Part shown: positions 7,706-14,961 of the stretch, piece by piece
How the letters are laid out: each line of letters begins with the position of its first letter
Position numbering within the stretch: position 1 is the first letter of the stretch
Source: a virus
Virus record (IMG/VR): IMGVR_UViG_3300009182_000151
Span: 1-37,840 of that record
Length of the DNA stretch: 37,840 nucleotides
Direction: 5' to 3' (one strand)
Notes under the pieces: model-generated
What the model was told of the DNA's origin: nothing
Database searches by the model: none
Seen by the model: only the letters and a program-made list of their open reading frames with translations
Position numbers and translations under genes: made by a program

Positions 7706-8506
7706 ATGAAAGATAAAAATCAGTTAATTCCTATAAATCAGGAAGAAATCTCGTCTTATTTAAAAGACATTAGAAAACTTAAAGTGATGACACCCGACAG
7801 AGAGAGGGAGTTAGCTAAATTAATGTTATCGGGTCGTCTTGATGATAGCCAGCGTGAAGAAATCAAAAAAGAGTTACTTGAGGGTAATTTGAGGTTTGTG
7901 ATTACAGTTAGTAAGCAGTATCAAAACCAAGGGTTGGAATTATGTGATTTAATCTCTGAAGGTAATTATGGGTTATTAAGGGCGATTGAGAGTTTTGATT
8001 GGTCCAAGAACTTAAGATTTATATCTTACGCGGTTTGGTGGGTTAGACAAGCAATCTTACAGTCTCTTAACGAAAACGCAAGAACCATTAGATTTCCTGT
8101 GAATGTGGTTCAAGACTATCAAAAGGCCAAAAAAGAACAAGATATTACTGGCTTGGATTTACCCGATAAATTTACAAATCTACCTTATACTGTTAATTTA
8201 GATAATCCATTAAATGAAGAGGGCGATACACTATTAGACGTTATTGTTAATCCAAATGCCGATAGACCTGAGGCGGGATTCTCAACAGAAGAAACTCTTA
8301 AAGAAAAGTTAATGTCAATTCTTAACATATTGGATGATAGAGAAAAAGTTATAATTGAAGACTATTTTGGTTTAACTGGTAGTTCAAGAACTCTTGAAGA
8401 CATTGGGAATGATTTTGATTTAACTAAAGAGAGAGTCCGACAGATAAAAGAGAAGGCACTACGGAAACTTCGGAATGAGTCAAGTATACTTTTTGACTAT
8501 ATGTAA
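7706..8506 (+). CDS. Phage sigma-70 family RNA polymerase sigma factor
   Basis: The protein resembles the primary sigma of Bacteroidota. Region 1.2-like ISSYLKDIRKLKVMTP is at residues 15-30. Region 2 runs about 58-130, with NLRFVITVSKQYQNQGL, the -10 recognition segment FISYAVWWVRQAILQSL and RTIRFPVN. Region 4 (203-256) has the helix-turn-helix LEDIGNDFDLTKERVRQIKEKALRKLR. The stretch between regions 2 and 4 is about 20 residues shorter than in the host protein, so sigma domain 3 is trimmed. It could redirect host polymerase to phage promoters. Candidates are the TAnnTTTG sites or the ATATTTATAATAAAA motif in this window. Confidence 0.93.
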   Translation: MKDKNQLIPINQEEISSYLKDIRKLKVMTPDRERELAKLMLSGRLDDSQREEIKKELLEGNLRFVITVSKQYQNQGLELCDLISEGNYGLLRAIESFDWSKNLRFISYAVWWVRQAILQSLNENARTIRFPVNVVQDYQKAKKEQDITGLDLPDKFTNLPYTVNLDNPLNEEGDTLLDVIVNPNADRPEAGFSTEETLKEKLMSILNILDDREKVIIEDYFGLTGSSRTLEDIGNDFDLTKERVRQIKEKALRKLRNESSILFDYM

Positions 8507-8517
8507 TTTATTAATTT

Positions 8518-8550
8518 AGGGTGTATTTATTAGATACACCCTTTATTTTT
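8518..8550 (+). terminator. Rho-independent terminator after sigma gene
   Basis: The stem AGGGTGTAT / ATACACCCT (9 bp, 7-base loop) ends at 8542 and is followed by TTTATTTTT. It lies 11 bases after the sigma stop codon and should end the 7181-8506 transcript. Confidence 0.85.
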
Positions 8551-8563
8551 AAAACAAAAAATT

Positions 8564-8848
8564 ATGAAAAAGTTTATTACAGAAAATTTTACAATTATTG
8601 TATTGGTAATTGCAGTTCTCACATTATTCAAAAGTTGCGGAGATTCAAGAGAATTATCAAACATTAAAAAAGAAATTAAATCAATTAAAGATTCAACATA
8701 CAATAAAAAAGAATTAGGTGTTGAATTAAAGATTATGGGACTTGAAGCCGAAAAAAGAATGATTCAAGCCACAGATAGAAAAATTCTTGATGTACAAAGA
8801 CAAACTCAAATTGAAGAAGAGATAAAAAAATTAAAATCAAGTAACTAA
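8564..8848 (+). CDS. Single-pass membrane coiled-coil protein
   Basis: It begins MKKFITENFTIIVLVIAVLTLF, giving one N-terminal membrane helix (about residues 8-24), followed by SCGDS and a Lys/Glu-rich coiled coil to residue 94. The Cys just after the helix (LFKSC) could be a lipoprotein acylation site, though the spacing from the N-terminus is long. The start also carries the FITE (IxE) signature seen on several other proteins here, but in this case it may be chance. The stop overlaps the next start (TAATG). A spanin- or holin-associated role is possible given the amidase two genes on. Confidence 0.7.
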   Translation: MKKFITENFTIIVLVIAVLTLFKSCGDSRELSNIKKEIKSIKDSTYNKKELGVELKIMGLEAEKRMIQATDRKILDVQRQTQIEEEIKKLKSSN

Positions 8849-9765
8849 TGAATTGGTTTCAGAGAAACTTTAAGACAATTATTTATTGTGCTTTTTTGGT
8901 ACCTATCTTAACGGTTGCCATAGTATCAATATCTCACGTAACAAAATGGTACGGTATATCAAATCCAGTTAGTTGGGCGGTATACCTTTCTATTGGTATT
9001 GAGATTGCAGCTTTATCTGCACTTGCTGCAATATCCGCACAGATGGGAAAGAAAGTTTATTTTCCATTTGCAATTGTAACACTTATTCAGTTTATTGGTA
9101 ACATATTTTTTGCTTATCAATATATCGACATTAATAGTGTATCATTTAAAGACTGGGTTGATATGGTTGACCCTTTAGTTTCCTTTCTTGGTGTTGAATC
9201 GGGCAATATTATAGGACACAAAAGATTTTTAGCGTTATTTGCAGGAGGTATGTTACCTCTAATATCATTATCATTCCTACATATGTTGGTTAAATTTGAG
9301 GAAGAAGAAAAGAAAAAAACAAAAGAAATTAAACCATCTGAAGTAGATGTGGATATTGATGAATTAAGTAAAGAGGCGGGAAAGATTGAAAGAATGGCGG
9401 ATATGGAGAAATGGGTACCAAGTGATGAGGATTTAGAGATATTGGAAAAAATGTTATTTAAAGAGAAAGATACTGATTTAGCTTTGGATGAAGAATCTTA
9501 TTACGATATGTTAGATGAAACTTATAGTCCAAAAGAATGGGATATATCGGTAAAAAATACAGAACCGTCAATTACACCACAAACTTCATCTGAAATGATA
9601 ATAACAACCAACGAGGATATTATTGAGTCAATACCATCGGATGATGAAGTATCAGATTGGGATGTGACATTACAGGAAGGATTAGAAGAAGAAATATTAG
9701 ATGAAGATATTCCACAAGAGGAACCGAAAATAAACAGATTAGTTTATACAAAACGTGATGGTTAA
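8848..9765 (+). CDS. Four-helix membrane protein with long acidic tail
   Basis: The first 155 residues contain four hydrophobic helices (about 10-30, 40-62, 72-92 and 125-147). The remaining 150 residues are strongly acidic and low in complexity, with many Asp/Glu and short D-x-D-x-D stretches, and are probably cytoplasmic. No family is recognised. Position directly before the amidase makes a role in lysis or in the membrane during infection plausible. A holin would normally lack such a large acidic tail, so this is only one option. Confidence 0.75.
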   Translation: MNWFQRNFKTIIYCAFLVPILTVAIVSISHVTKWYGISNPVSWAVYLSIGIEIAALSALAAISAQMGKKVYFPFAIVTLIQFIGNIFFAYQYIDINSVSFKDWVDMVDPLVSFLGVESGNIIGHKRFLALFAGGMLPLISLSFLHMLVKFEEEEKKKTKEIKPSEVDVDIDELSKEAGKIERMADMEKWVPSDEDLEILEKMLFKEKDTDLALDEESYYDMLDETYSPKEWDISVKNTEPSITPQTSSEMIITTNEDIIESIPSDDEVSDWDVTLQEGLEEEILDEDIPQEEPKINRLVYTKRDG

Positions 9766-10366
9766 TATTATACAATACGGAAAATTTAAACCAGTAGGTA
9801 AACAAAAAAATAAGAAACAAATAATCTTATGCCATACTTCAAGGGATGTTGAGGAATACTTAACATCCCTTAAATTTAGGTACAACGAGGGATATGATAA
9901 AATTCCTCACTTTGTTATATCTCAAAAAGGGGATATATTACAACTACTTCCTGAAACAGGATATTCAAATTTCTTTTATGATGGAGGAATAAATCAAAAC
10001 TCCGTAATAATATGTTTAGAAAATTTGGGTTGGTTAGAAAAGAAACCTTTATCAAATCAATACATTAATTGGAATGGAGGTATTTATATTGGTGAACCTT
10101 ATGAAAAAAAGTGGAGAGATTACTTCTTTTGGCATCCCTACACGGAAATTCAAATAGAGAACACATTAATACTTTGTGAAAAGTTATGTACGGAATTAAA
10201 AATACCAAAAAAATTTTCGGGACGAAACACGAAAATAGATGGTATTATAAAATTTGATGGGATTGTTTCAAGAAGTAATTACGATAGTAGATTTACTGAT
10301 TTAAACCCATCATTTGATTTTGAAAAATTTATTAAACAAATAGAATATGAGCAGATATCACGATGA
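9758..10366 (+). CDS. Amidase_2-like N-acetylmuramoyl-L-alanine amidase (putative endolysin, divergent)
   Basis: The fold signature is visible: IILCH26TSRD, then H51FVISQKGDILQLLPE and a later NSVIICLEN strand, as in Amidase_2/PGRP enzymes. The normal second zinc-binding His (usually in a GH motif before the final strand) appears as S171-R172 in GIVSRSNYDSRF, while D181 in FTDLNPSFDF fits the last ligand position. Catalysis may therefore be altered or lost, or another residue may bind zinc. I use the ATG at 9758, which overlaps the previous stop, rather than the GTG three bases earlier. It is the likely cell-wall hydrolase of the phage. Confidence 0.75.
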   Translation: MVNIIQYGKFKPVGKQKNKKQIILCHTSRDVEEYLTSLKFRYNEGYDKIPHFVISQKGDILQLLPETGYSNFFYDGGINQNSVIICLENLGWLEKKPLSNQYINWNGGIYIGEPYEKKWRDYFFWHPYTEIQIENTLILCEKLCTELKIPKKFSGRNTKIDGIIKFDGIVSRSNYDSRFTDLNPSFDFEKFIKQIEYEQISR

Positions 10367-10910
10367 AAAATATGATGAAATAAAATCATTAGTTAACAGG
10401 GCAAGAATGTTAAATGAACAACCTGAAAGAATTAATGTTGCAAAAAGTATTGAAAATAAAATTAATCAGGACACTGAGTATGAAACCGCTGAAGACCCAG
10501 AAAAAGAAGGGGAAGAAGCACCCGACGATAAAGTACAGAAGTATAGAATATCAGGAGGTATTTTAGCGTTACACGGAAAAGAAAAAGAGAAACTTCAAAT
10601 AACTAGTGACGATAAATTAGCTTTCCAAGAAACTATGGATGAATTTATTGAAGAAGTTTCTGACCTAGTTGATTTTAACGAATTAAATGTTTATACTAAT
10701 AACGTTGAATGGTCTGGTAAAATTATAGACCAGGATATGGATTTTATTTTTACAATTGGTGAAAATAATGGTATTTATATTAACGGAAATGCAGTCAAGG
10801 TAGACCCCGAGTTCCTTGATATGATAAATAAACTACAAAAATATTACGAAAAATTTAAATCAAAATGGTCGAAAATAGTAGCATCCAGAAAGAAAACAAA
10901 ACAGGATTAA
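10347..10910 (+). CDS. Hypothetical phage protein (187 aa)
   Basis: A helical N-terminus (YDEIKSLVNRARMLNEQPERINV) leads to an acidic linker (about 40-62, EDPEKEGEEAPDD), then an alpha/beta domain with repeated short strands (LNVYTNNVEWSGKI, DFIFTIGENNGIYING) and a basic C-terminal helix. I do not recognise a characterised family. It overlaps the amidase by 20 bases and the next gene by 46 bases, so it belongs to the same tightly packed operon. The N-terminal pattern suggests a structural protein, but this is weak. Confidence 0.7.
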   Translation: MSRYHDEKYDEIKSLVNRARMLNEQPERINVAKSIENKINQDTEYETAEDPEKEGEEAPDDKVQKYRISGGILALHGKEKEKLQITSDDKLAFQETMDEFIEEVSDLVDFNELNVYTNNVEWSGKIIDQDMDFIFTIGENNGIYINGNAVKVDPEFLDMINKLQKYYEKFKSKWSKIVASRKKTKQD

Positions 10911-11260
10911 AAGATACGTTTGATAGTGTATTCAAATTAGTAATCTTATTAGGAATAATCTATGTTATTTGGTTTTTATTAAAACCAAGTGCGAGTACAA
11001 AAATTGATAATAGTTATAAGAAAGATATTGATTCTTTAACCAAAGTTATTGAGAACGTTGAAAAGAAACAAGAAATCTTATATCAAGAGATTAAAAATTT
11101 AAATGACGACATCTTACAAACAGATGTTAAAATCTCAAACATAAAACAACAAAAAACAATAGTAAAACAAATTTATCATGAAAAAATTAACGCTGTTGAC
11201 ACTTACAATGATACTGAGCTTGATAGCATTTTCGCAAAAAGATACTATTATCCCAACTAA
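10865..11260 (+). CDS. Inner-membrane coiled-coil protein, i-spanin-like
   Basis: The protein has a short cytoplasmic N-terminus, one membrane helix (about residues 23-41, FKLVILLGIIYVIWFLL), a long coiled coil in the presumed periplasm (about 50-110) and a C-terminal YNDTELDSIFAKRY segment. This layout matches inner-membrane spanins, which link to an outer-membrane partner to disrupt the outer membrane at the end of lysis. The next gene starts inside this one in another frame and encodes an exported coiled-coil protein, as in nested Rz/Rz1 pairs. The spanin call is inference from architecture and position. Confidence 0.65.
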   Translation: MVENSSIQKENKTGLKDTFDSVFKLVILLGIIYVIWFLLKPSASTKIDNSYKKDIDSLTKVIENVEKKQEILYQEIKNLNDDILQTDVKISNIKQQKTIVKQIYHEKINAVDTYNDTELDSIFAKRYYYPN

Positions 11261-11588
11261 GTGTTTTCCTGCTCCAATTGTTAAGTTAATCGCTAAAGAT
11301 TTAATAAGCGGAGACCAAGCAAAAGAAGAGTTAAAATTAACTTTAAAAGAATTAGAAGAAACACAACTAAAAGTTTCTTTGAAAGATAGTATCATTTTAA
11401 AAATGAATGAGAAAGAAGTTAATTATAACAGAGTAATTAGTGAGCAAACTAAACAATATGCTATCTTACAAACACACTCAACCGAAGTTGAAAAAAGTCT
11501 GAAGGCTATGAAGTCAAGAAATATTTTCACTAAAGTGTTCTCAACTATGATAATTGGAACATTAACTTATTTTATAATAACTAAATAA
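11178..11588 (+). CDS. Exported coiled-coil protein with C-terminal membrane helix
   Basis: It starts with a clear signal peptide (residues 1-20, MKKLTLLTLTMILSLIAFSQ), followed by a short Pro/Cys region (PTKCFPAP), a long Glu/Lys coiled coil (about 45-110) and a terminal hydrophobic helix (about 118-134). It begins 83 bases inside the previous gene in another frame. It could pair with the preceding membrane coiled-coil protein across the periplasm. It lacks a normal lipobox directly after the signal peptide, so it is not a standard o-spanin. The terminal helix could instead anchor it. Confidence 0.7.
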   Translation: MKKLTLLTLTMILSLIAFSQKDTIIPTKCFPAPIVKLIAKDLISGDQAKEELKLTLKELEETQLKVSLKDSIILKMNEKEVNYNRVISEQTKQYAILQTHSTEVEKSLKAMKSRNIFTKVFSTMIIGTLTYFIITK

Positions 11589-11833
11589 TGGCACTAACTA
11601 GTTCAGAAACTAAAGAGATTGAAGTTTTAATTCGTAAAGAAATAAGAAACTTTATGGATGCAAATACAATTAAACAATTTGAGGATAAGTTTATGGAAAA
11701 AATATTGAAAGATGTTAAAAGAGGTAAACTTGAAGGTGAAATGAAAGAAATAACATTAAAAATGTTCCGTGAATTTTATCAATTTATGTGGATGAATAGA
11801 AGTTATTGGGAACCAAGACTAAAAAACGCTTAA
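11588..11833 (+). CDS. Small conserved-type phage protein (81 aa)
   Basis: The protein is all-helical and charged, opening MALTSSETKEIEVLIRKEI and closing with FMWMNRSYWEPRLKN. The pattern (an Ser/Thr N-cap, a long amphipathic helix, then a Trp/Arg-rich end) is familiar from small phage proteins next to virion genes, but I cannot name a family. Its start overlaps the previous stop as TAATG and its stop is 1 base from the next start. Confidence 0.65.
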   Translation: MALTSSETKEIEVLIRKEIRNFMDANTIKQFEDKFMEKILKDVKRGKLEGEMKEITLKMFREFYQFMWMNRSYWEPRLKNA

Positions 11834-11834
11834 A

Positions 11835-12491
11835 ATGGAAAATCAAAAAGAAATGTTTAAAAAATCGCTCGATAAAGCATTTTCAAGTCTTCCTAATTTG
11901 AATACCGACATTATGTTGGATAATATCAAATATAAGGATATGGTTAAAGAAGATGGTGAGATAGAAGAAAAATGGAGCGAAAAGTATAAAAAAAGTATTA
12001 ATTGTAGTCACCCTAAAGGGTTTAGTGAAAGGGCTCACTGTCAAGGTAAGAAAAAGAAAAGTGAAACAAAAGAGGCAACAAGTTCAGGTGGTGGAGTAGG
12101 TGCGTTTGAAGGACCTATTGCATTTGCGGATAGTGAGTTTCTTAGAAGGAGTAATGCAGAAAATGCCGAGGCTAAAAAAATTGAAGCAACTGAGGCAACA
12201 GGTTCAGGTTCTGTTGGCGCTTATGCAACACCCGCGGCTTGGGCAAAATCAACTAAGGCAAAAGATTGGAGAGGTAAATCTAAAACACAGATTCCTGGAG
12301 GTGCATTTGTATCAGTCAAGAAAAAATGTAAAAAATTTCCATATTGTAATCAAGGAGATATTAAAGCACTTAACATTTATCAGAATGAAAGTGTAAGAGA
12401 TGCAATAAAAAGTGTTTCAGAAAAATTTAATTTGAATGAGACTACAATAAAAGCGATTTTGGAATATGAATATGAAAAATTAAATAAATAA
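11835..12491 (+). CDS. Virion-like protein with internal VGAY/PAAWAK repeats
   Basis: Three parts are visible. A helical N-terminus is followed at about residues 50-75 by a Cys/His box (INCSHPKGFSERAHCQGKKKK). Two copies of a module then follow (EATSSGGGVGAFEGPIAF and EATGSGSVGAYATPAAWAKS), the second extended by DWRGKSKTQIPGG and a CKKFPYCNQGD box, and the protein ends in a helical C-terminus. These boxes are ones I associate with structural or assembly proteins of large phages, but no function is established. The first module lacks the extended half, so it may be a partial duplicate. Confidence 0.7.
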   Translation: MENQKEMFKKSLDKAFSSLPNLNTDIMLDNIKYKDMVKEDGEIEEKWSEKYKKSINCSHPKGFSERAHCQGKKKKSETKEATSSGGGVGAFEGPIAFADSEFLRRSNAENAEAKKIEATEATGSGSVGAYATPAAWAKSTKAKDWRGKSKTQIPGGAFVSVKKKCKKFPYCNQGDIKALNIYQNESVRDAIKSVSEKFNLNETTIKAILEYEYEKLNK

Positions 12492-12493
12492 AG

Positions 12494-12508
12494 ATATTTA
12501 TAATAAAA
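12494..12508 (+). promoter_or_regulatory. Candidate late motif ATATTTATAATAAAA
   Basis: This 15-mer is identical at 18363-18377 and 32774-32788, with one mismatch at 31775-31789. Here it ends 6 bases before the ATG at 12515. It contains TATAAT and the reverse complement of the T4 late box TATAAATA. It could be a phage-specific promoter or an AT-rich start enhancer. Confidence 0.5.
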
Positions 12509-12514
12509 AGAAAA

Positions 12515-14038
12515 ATGAGTACATATCAAAATAAAATAGATAAATTGGTTGAGAAAATTCTTAACGAAGAGATTGATAAAAAAGTTTTTGTTGTTTTAGA
12601 AAGTCTCAAAGGTGGTCAAAATAAATTAGATGTTGCAGAACCAAAAGGTAAATTAACCGCAGCAGATTTTAAAAAGTTAAGACAAAAAAAATCCTTTAAA
12701 AAAGAAGTTGATGAATCTTGGGAAGAGTTAGATGAATATGGTAATCATTCTCCAAGTGATAATGATATGGATGAACTTTTACATAGATATGAAATAGACA
12801 AACTTAGAGAAAAACAACAATCTAATAAAAATGATTTTGAAGATACAAAAAGTGATATGAGCGATGATGATAAAAAACCTTCATTTATGAGTAGATTAAA
12901 AAATAAATTAGGGTTTGGGAAAAACAAAGAATTTGATGAAGAAGTGGAAGAAGGTAACGCATTTTCAGGTGCATTAGAAAAAGCAAGAAAACAACACAAA
13001 GATAGTTTTGAAGTTGATGGAGAAACTTACCCTGTAAGAGAAGGTAAAGAAAAATGGATTCAAAAAACAAAAATGCATAAAGGTGCATTACATAAGAAAT
13101 TAGGTGTTCCTGAAGGAGATAAAATACCTGTTGCAAAATTAAAATCTTTGAAAAAAGAATTAGAAGGTAAATCTAAAGGAGATAAAAAATTATCGGCATC
13201 AGATTTAAAATTACTTAAACAAGTTAATTTAGCTCTTAATCTTAAAAGTCTTAAAGAAAGTTCAAACTTAACTTTAACCGAAGATGAACTTATTGATATG
13301 ATTGAAAAAATTATTGTCGAAGAGAAAAAACAAAAAGAAGAAGATGTTAAAGTTTCAAAAGTTACAGAAAAATTAAAAGATAATATCAGTAAAAAATACG
13401 TATCGGGATTGGCTAAAACTAAAAAAGCTCAAGATGGTAGTAAAAAAGAAAACGATGATTATATCTCATCTGTAACTAAAAAAATAACTGATTACCTAAA
13501 GGATGGTTCAAAAATTAAATTTGAAATGAATACCGACAAATTCCCTGAAGGAAATGGACAAAAAGAAAAAGACGATACCAAGGCTTATCATAAATCAGAT
13601 GCAGTAGACGAATACATTGATGCTTTTGCATATCCAGGTATGACTAATTTGGTTTATGATGAAATTAAACCCGAAGACGAAAAAATTGAAATGTACCTTA
13701 AAGGTAATTCAAAAACAGGTAATGCAGAAGTTGATGAAAGTGGTAAGGCGTTAGGTAATGTTGTTCCAAGTGAAGTTGGTGAAAAATTTATGAATAATTA
13801 TAAAAATAATTATTATGGACAGGAACAAATGAAATCTTCTTATAAGAGATACCCACAAGACACAAGAGAAGTTGCGGGTGACCAAACTAAAAAAGGTAAT
13901 TTAAATTATGGAAAAGGAAAAACCGCACAATCAATTATTGATAAAGTTGAAGAATCAGAAACTAAATCTCAAAAAGTAATAAATGAGGAAATGGAAAAAA
14001 TGAAAAACCTTATTTCTTACAATAAGAAGACACAATAA
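12515..14038 (+). CDS. Large hydrophilic virion-associated candidate with LxE/IxE sites
   Basis: This 507-residue protein is charged and low in complexity, like a scaffold or internal head protein. Recognisable boxes are an N-terminal KILNEEIDKK helix (LNE at about 17-19), NAFSGALEKAR with FEVDGETYPV (about 150-175), KGALHKKLGVPEGDKIP (about 190-207), LTLTEDELIDMIEKIIVEEKK (about 250-270) and a C-terminal EEMEKMKNLISYNKKTQ. The LTE, IVE and LNE tripeptides fit the (I/L)xE site of T4-type prohead proteases. I associate these boxes with structural proteins of large phages. No enzyme motif is seen. It is followed by a promoter and terminator-like hairpin at 14043-14097. Confidence 0.75.
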   Translation: MSTYQNKIDKLVEKILNEEIDKKVFVVLESLKGGQNKLDVAEPKGKLTAADFKKLRQKKSFKKEVDESWEELDEYGNHSPSDNDMDELLHRYEIDKLREKQQSNKNDFEDTKSDMSDDDKKPSFMSRLKNKLGFGKNKEFDEEVEEGNAFSGALEKARKQHKDSFEVDGETYPVREGKEKWIQKTKMHKGALHKKLGVPEGDKIPVAKLKSLKKELEGKSKGDKKLSASDLKLLKQVNLALNLKSLKESSNLTLTEDELIDMIEKIIVEEKKQKEEDVKVSKVTEKLKDNISKKYVSGLAKTKKAQDGSKKENDDYISSVTKKITDYLKDGSKIKFEMNTDKFPEGNGQKEKDDTKAYHKSDAVDEYIDAFAYPGMTNLVYDEIKPEDEKIEMYLKGNSKTGNAEVDESGKALGNVVPSEVGEKFMNNYKNNYYGQEQMKSSYKRYPQDTREVAGDQTKKGNLNYGKGKTAQSIIDKVEESETKSQKVINEEMEKMKNLISYNKKTQ

Positions 14039-14042
14039 AATA

Positions 14043-14050
14043 TACATTTG
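14043..14050 (+). promoter_or_regulatory. Possible -7 box TACATTTG
   Basis: TACATTTG fits TAnnTTTG and lies in the short gap between the 12515-14038 gene and the hairpin at 14066. Transcription from it would begin about 10 bases before that hairpin. No good TTTG -33 element is seen. Confidence 0.45.
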
Positions 14051-14065
14051 AAATAATTTAATTAT

Positions 14066-14097
14066 ATTCTCCATAGAAAACTATGGAGAATTTTTTT
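14066..14097 (+). terminator. Perfect terminator hairpin containing a start codon
   Basis: An 11-bp perfect stem, ATTCTCCATAG / CTATGGAGAAT, with an AAAA loop, is followed by a T run to 14097. It follows the 12515-14038 gene by 27 bases, so it looks like its terminator. However, the second arm contains the ATG (14083) of the next gene and the T run encodes its Phe-Phe codons. The structure could both end upstream transcription and hide this start codon. Confidence 0.85.
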
Positions 14098-14541
14098 AAT
14101 TGGATGGCAAAGCCTGTTCCCCCCGATGAGGTGATAGTATGGTTCAACGTTCATAATATGAGTTATGAGAAGATTGAGCTATGTGGAGACATATTTAAGT
14201 CTCTACATCAAATCGTATTGGATACCTATTTAGGGGATGAAAATAGCGAAACTAAAATTATATTATCTGAAGATGATAATGGGAAACATTTTGAATGGTG
14301 TTGGAAGAAACTTGTGGAATATTTTAGAAAGGAAAATATATTAATAAAATCTGAAGGTACATACAAAGATTATTTAAAATCTTTTTTTCTTGATACATTT
14401 TACAACTCAAAAGAAAAAAATATAAAAACTGCCATACCAAGTTTTTTGGACGATGTTTTTAGTTTGGACAAACCGTTTAGCAAATCTGATTTGGATATTC
14501 TCACAGAACTTTATAACTTGATGGAAAAAAATTTTGAGTAA
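14083..14541 (+). CDS. Hypothetical phage protein beginning inside a hairpin (152 aa)
   Basis: The protein is helical and acidic, beginning MENFFNWMAKPVPPDEVIVWF, with no signal peptide or membrane segment. I recognise the general look of a recurring large-phage protein but not a function. An alternative start at Met8 (14104) would avoid the hairpin. I prefer 14083 because it gives an uninterrupted aromatic N-terminus. Expression would depend on how the overlapping stem is opened. Confidence 0.65.
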   Translation: MENFFNWMAKPVPPDEVIVWFNVHNMSYEKIELCGDIFKSLHQIVLDTYLGDENSETKIILSEDDNGKHFEWCWKKLVEYFRKENILIKSEGTYKDYLKSFFLDTFYNSKEKNIKTAIPSFLDDVFSLDKPFSKSDLDILTELYNLMEKNFE

Positions 14542-14600
14542 AAACCTCATTTCTATTTACACCAGCAATAAAAAAATTAAAATTTAAAAAAACAATTAAA

Positions 14601-14783
14601 ATGGAAACATTAGAACAAATCAAAGTTTTAACAGAAACTCTTTCTTTAGACGTAACTAAATTTTACGCAGGAAATAAAAGTGCAGGGACAAGAGCAAGAA
14701 AAAGTGCTCAAGAACTTAAAGCTCTTTTACAGACATTAAGAGGTGAGATTCTTGAAAACAGAAAAACAACTGAAAATGCTTAA
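14601..14783 (+). CDS. Histone H1-like (Hc1 family) DNA-binding protein
   Basis: The 60 residues match the short Bacteroidota Hc1-type proteins: METLEQIKVLTETL, an Asp followed by KFYAGNKSAGTRARKSAQELKALLQ, then a charged end. The conserved GNK-AGTRARK stretch (about residues 24-35) is the basic part expected to contact DNA. Such proteins compact nucleoids in their hosts. In a phage it could condense the genome or remodel the host nucleoid. It was probably acquired from a host relative. It overlaps the next gene by 8 bases. Confidence 0.78.
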   Translation: METLEQIKVLTETLSLDVTKFYAGNKSAGTRARKSAQELKALLQTLRGEILENRKTTENA

Positions 14784-14961
14784 TATAGAAAATTTATTTT
14801 TCTTTTTATTCGTTTTCTCAAGCCTAATCTTGTTAAGAAGTTTGGGTAAATTAACGAGCACCCTGTTACAAAGAGAGCCTAAACCACTTTATTTAAGTGA
14901 CAGGGAGCTTATTTTATTAGGAACATCAATCAGTTATATTACAACTTATATTTTTAAATAA
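14776..14961 (+). CDS. Small two-helix membrane protein (61 aa)
   Basis: The frame is open from an ATG at 14743, but I prefer the ATG at 14776 because it begins MLNIENLFFFLFVFSSLILL and overlaps the previous gene only slightly. There are two hydrophobic stretches (about residues 5-22 and 43-59) separated by a short loop with LQREPKPLYLS. No family is recognised. The stop overlaps the next start (TAATG). Confidence 0.6.
   Translation: MLNIENLFFFLFVFSSLILLRSLGKLTSTLLQREPKPLYLSDRELILLGTSISYITTYIFK

Noticed and set aside
12100-12396. Second-frame ORF of 98 codons inside the 11835-12491 gene
   Set aside because: Its sequence is Leu/Gln/Lys-rich with no start context, while the overlapping frame has recognisable Cys/His boxes and repeats.
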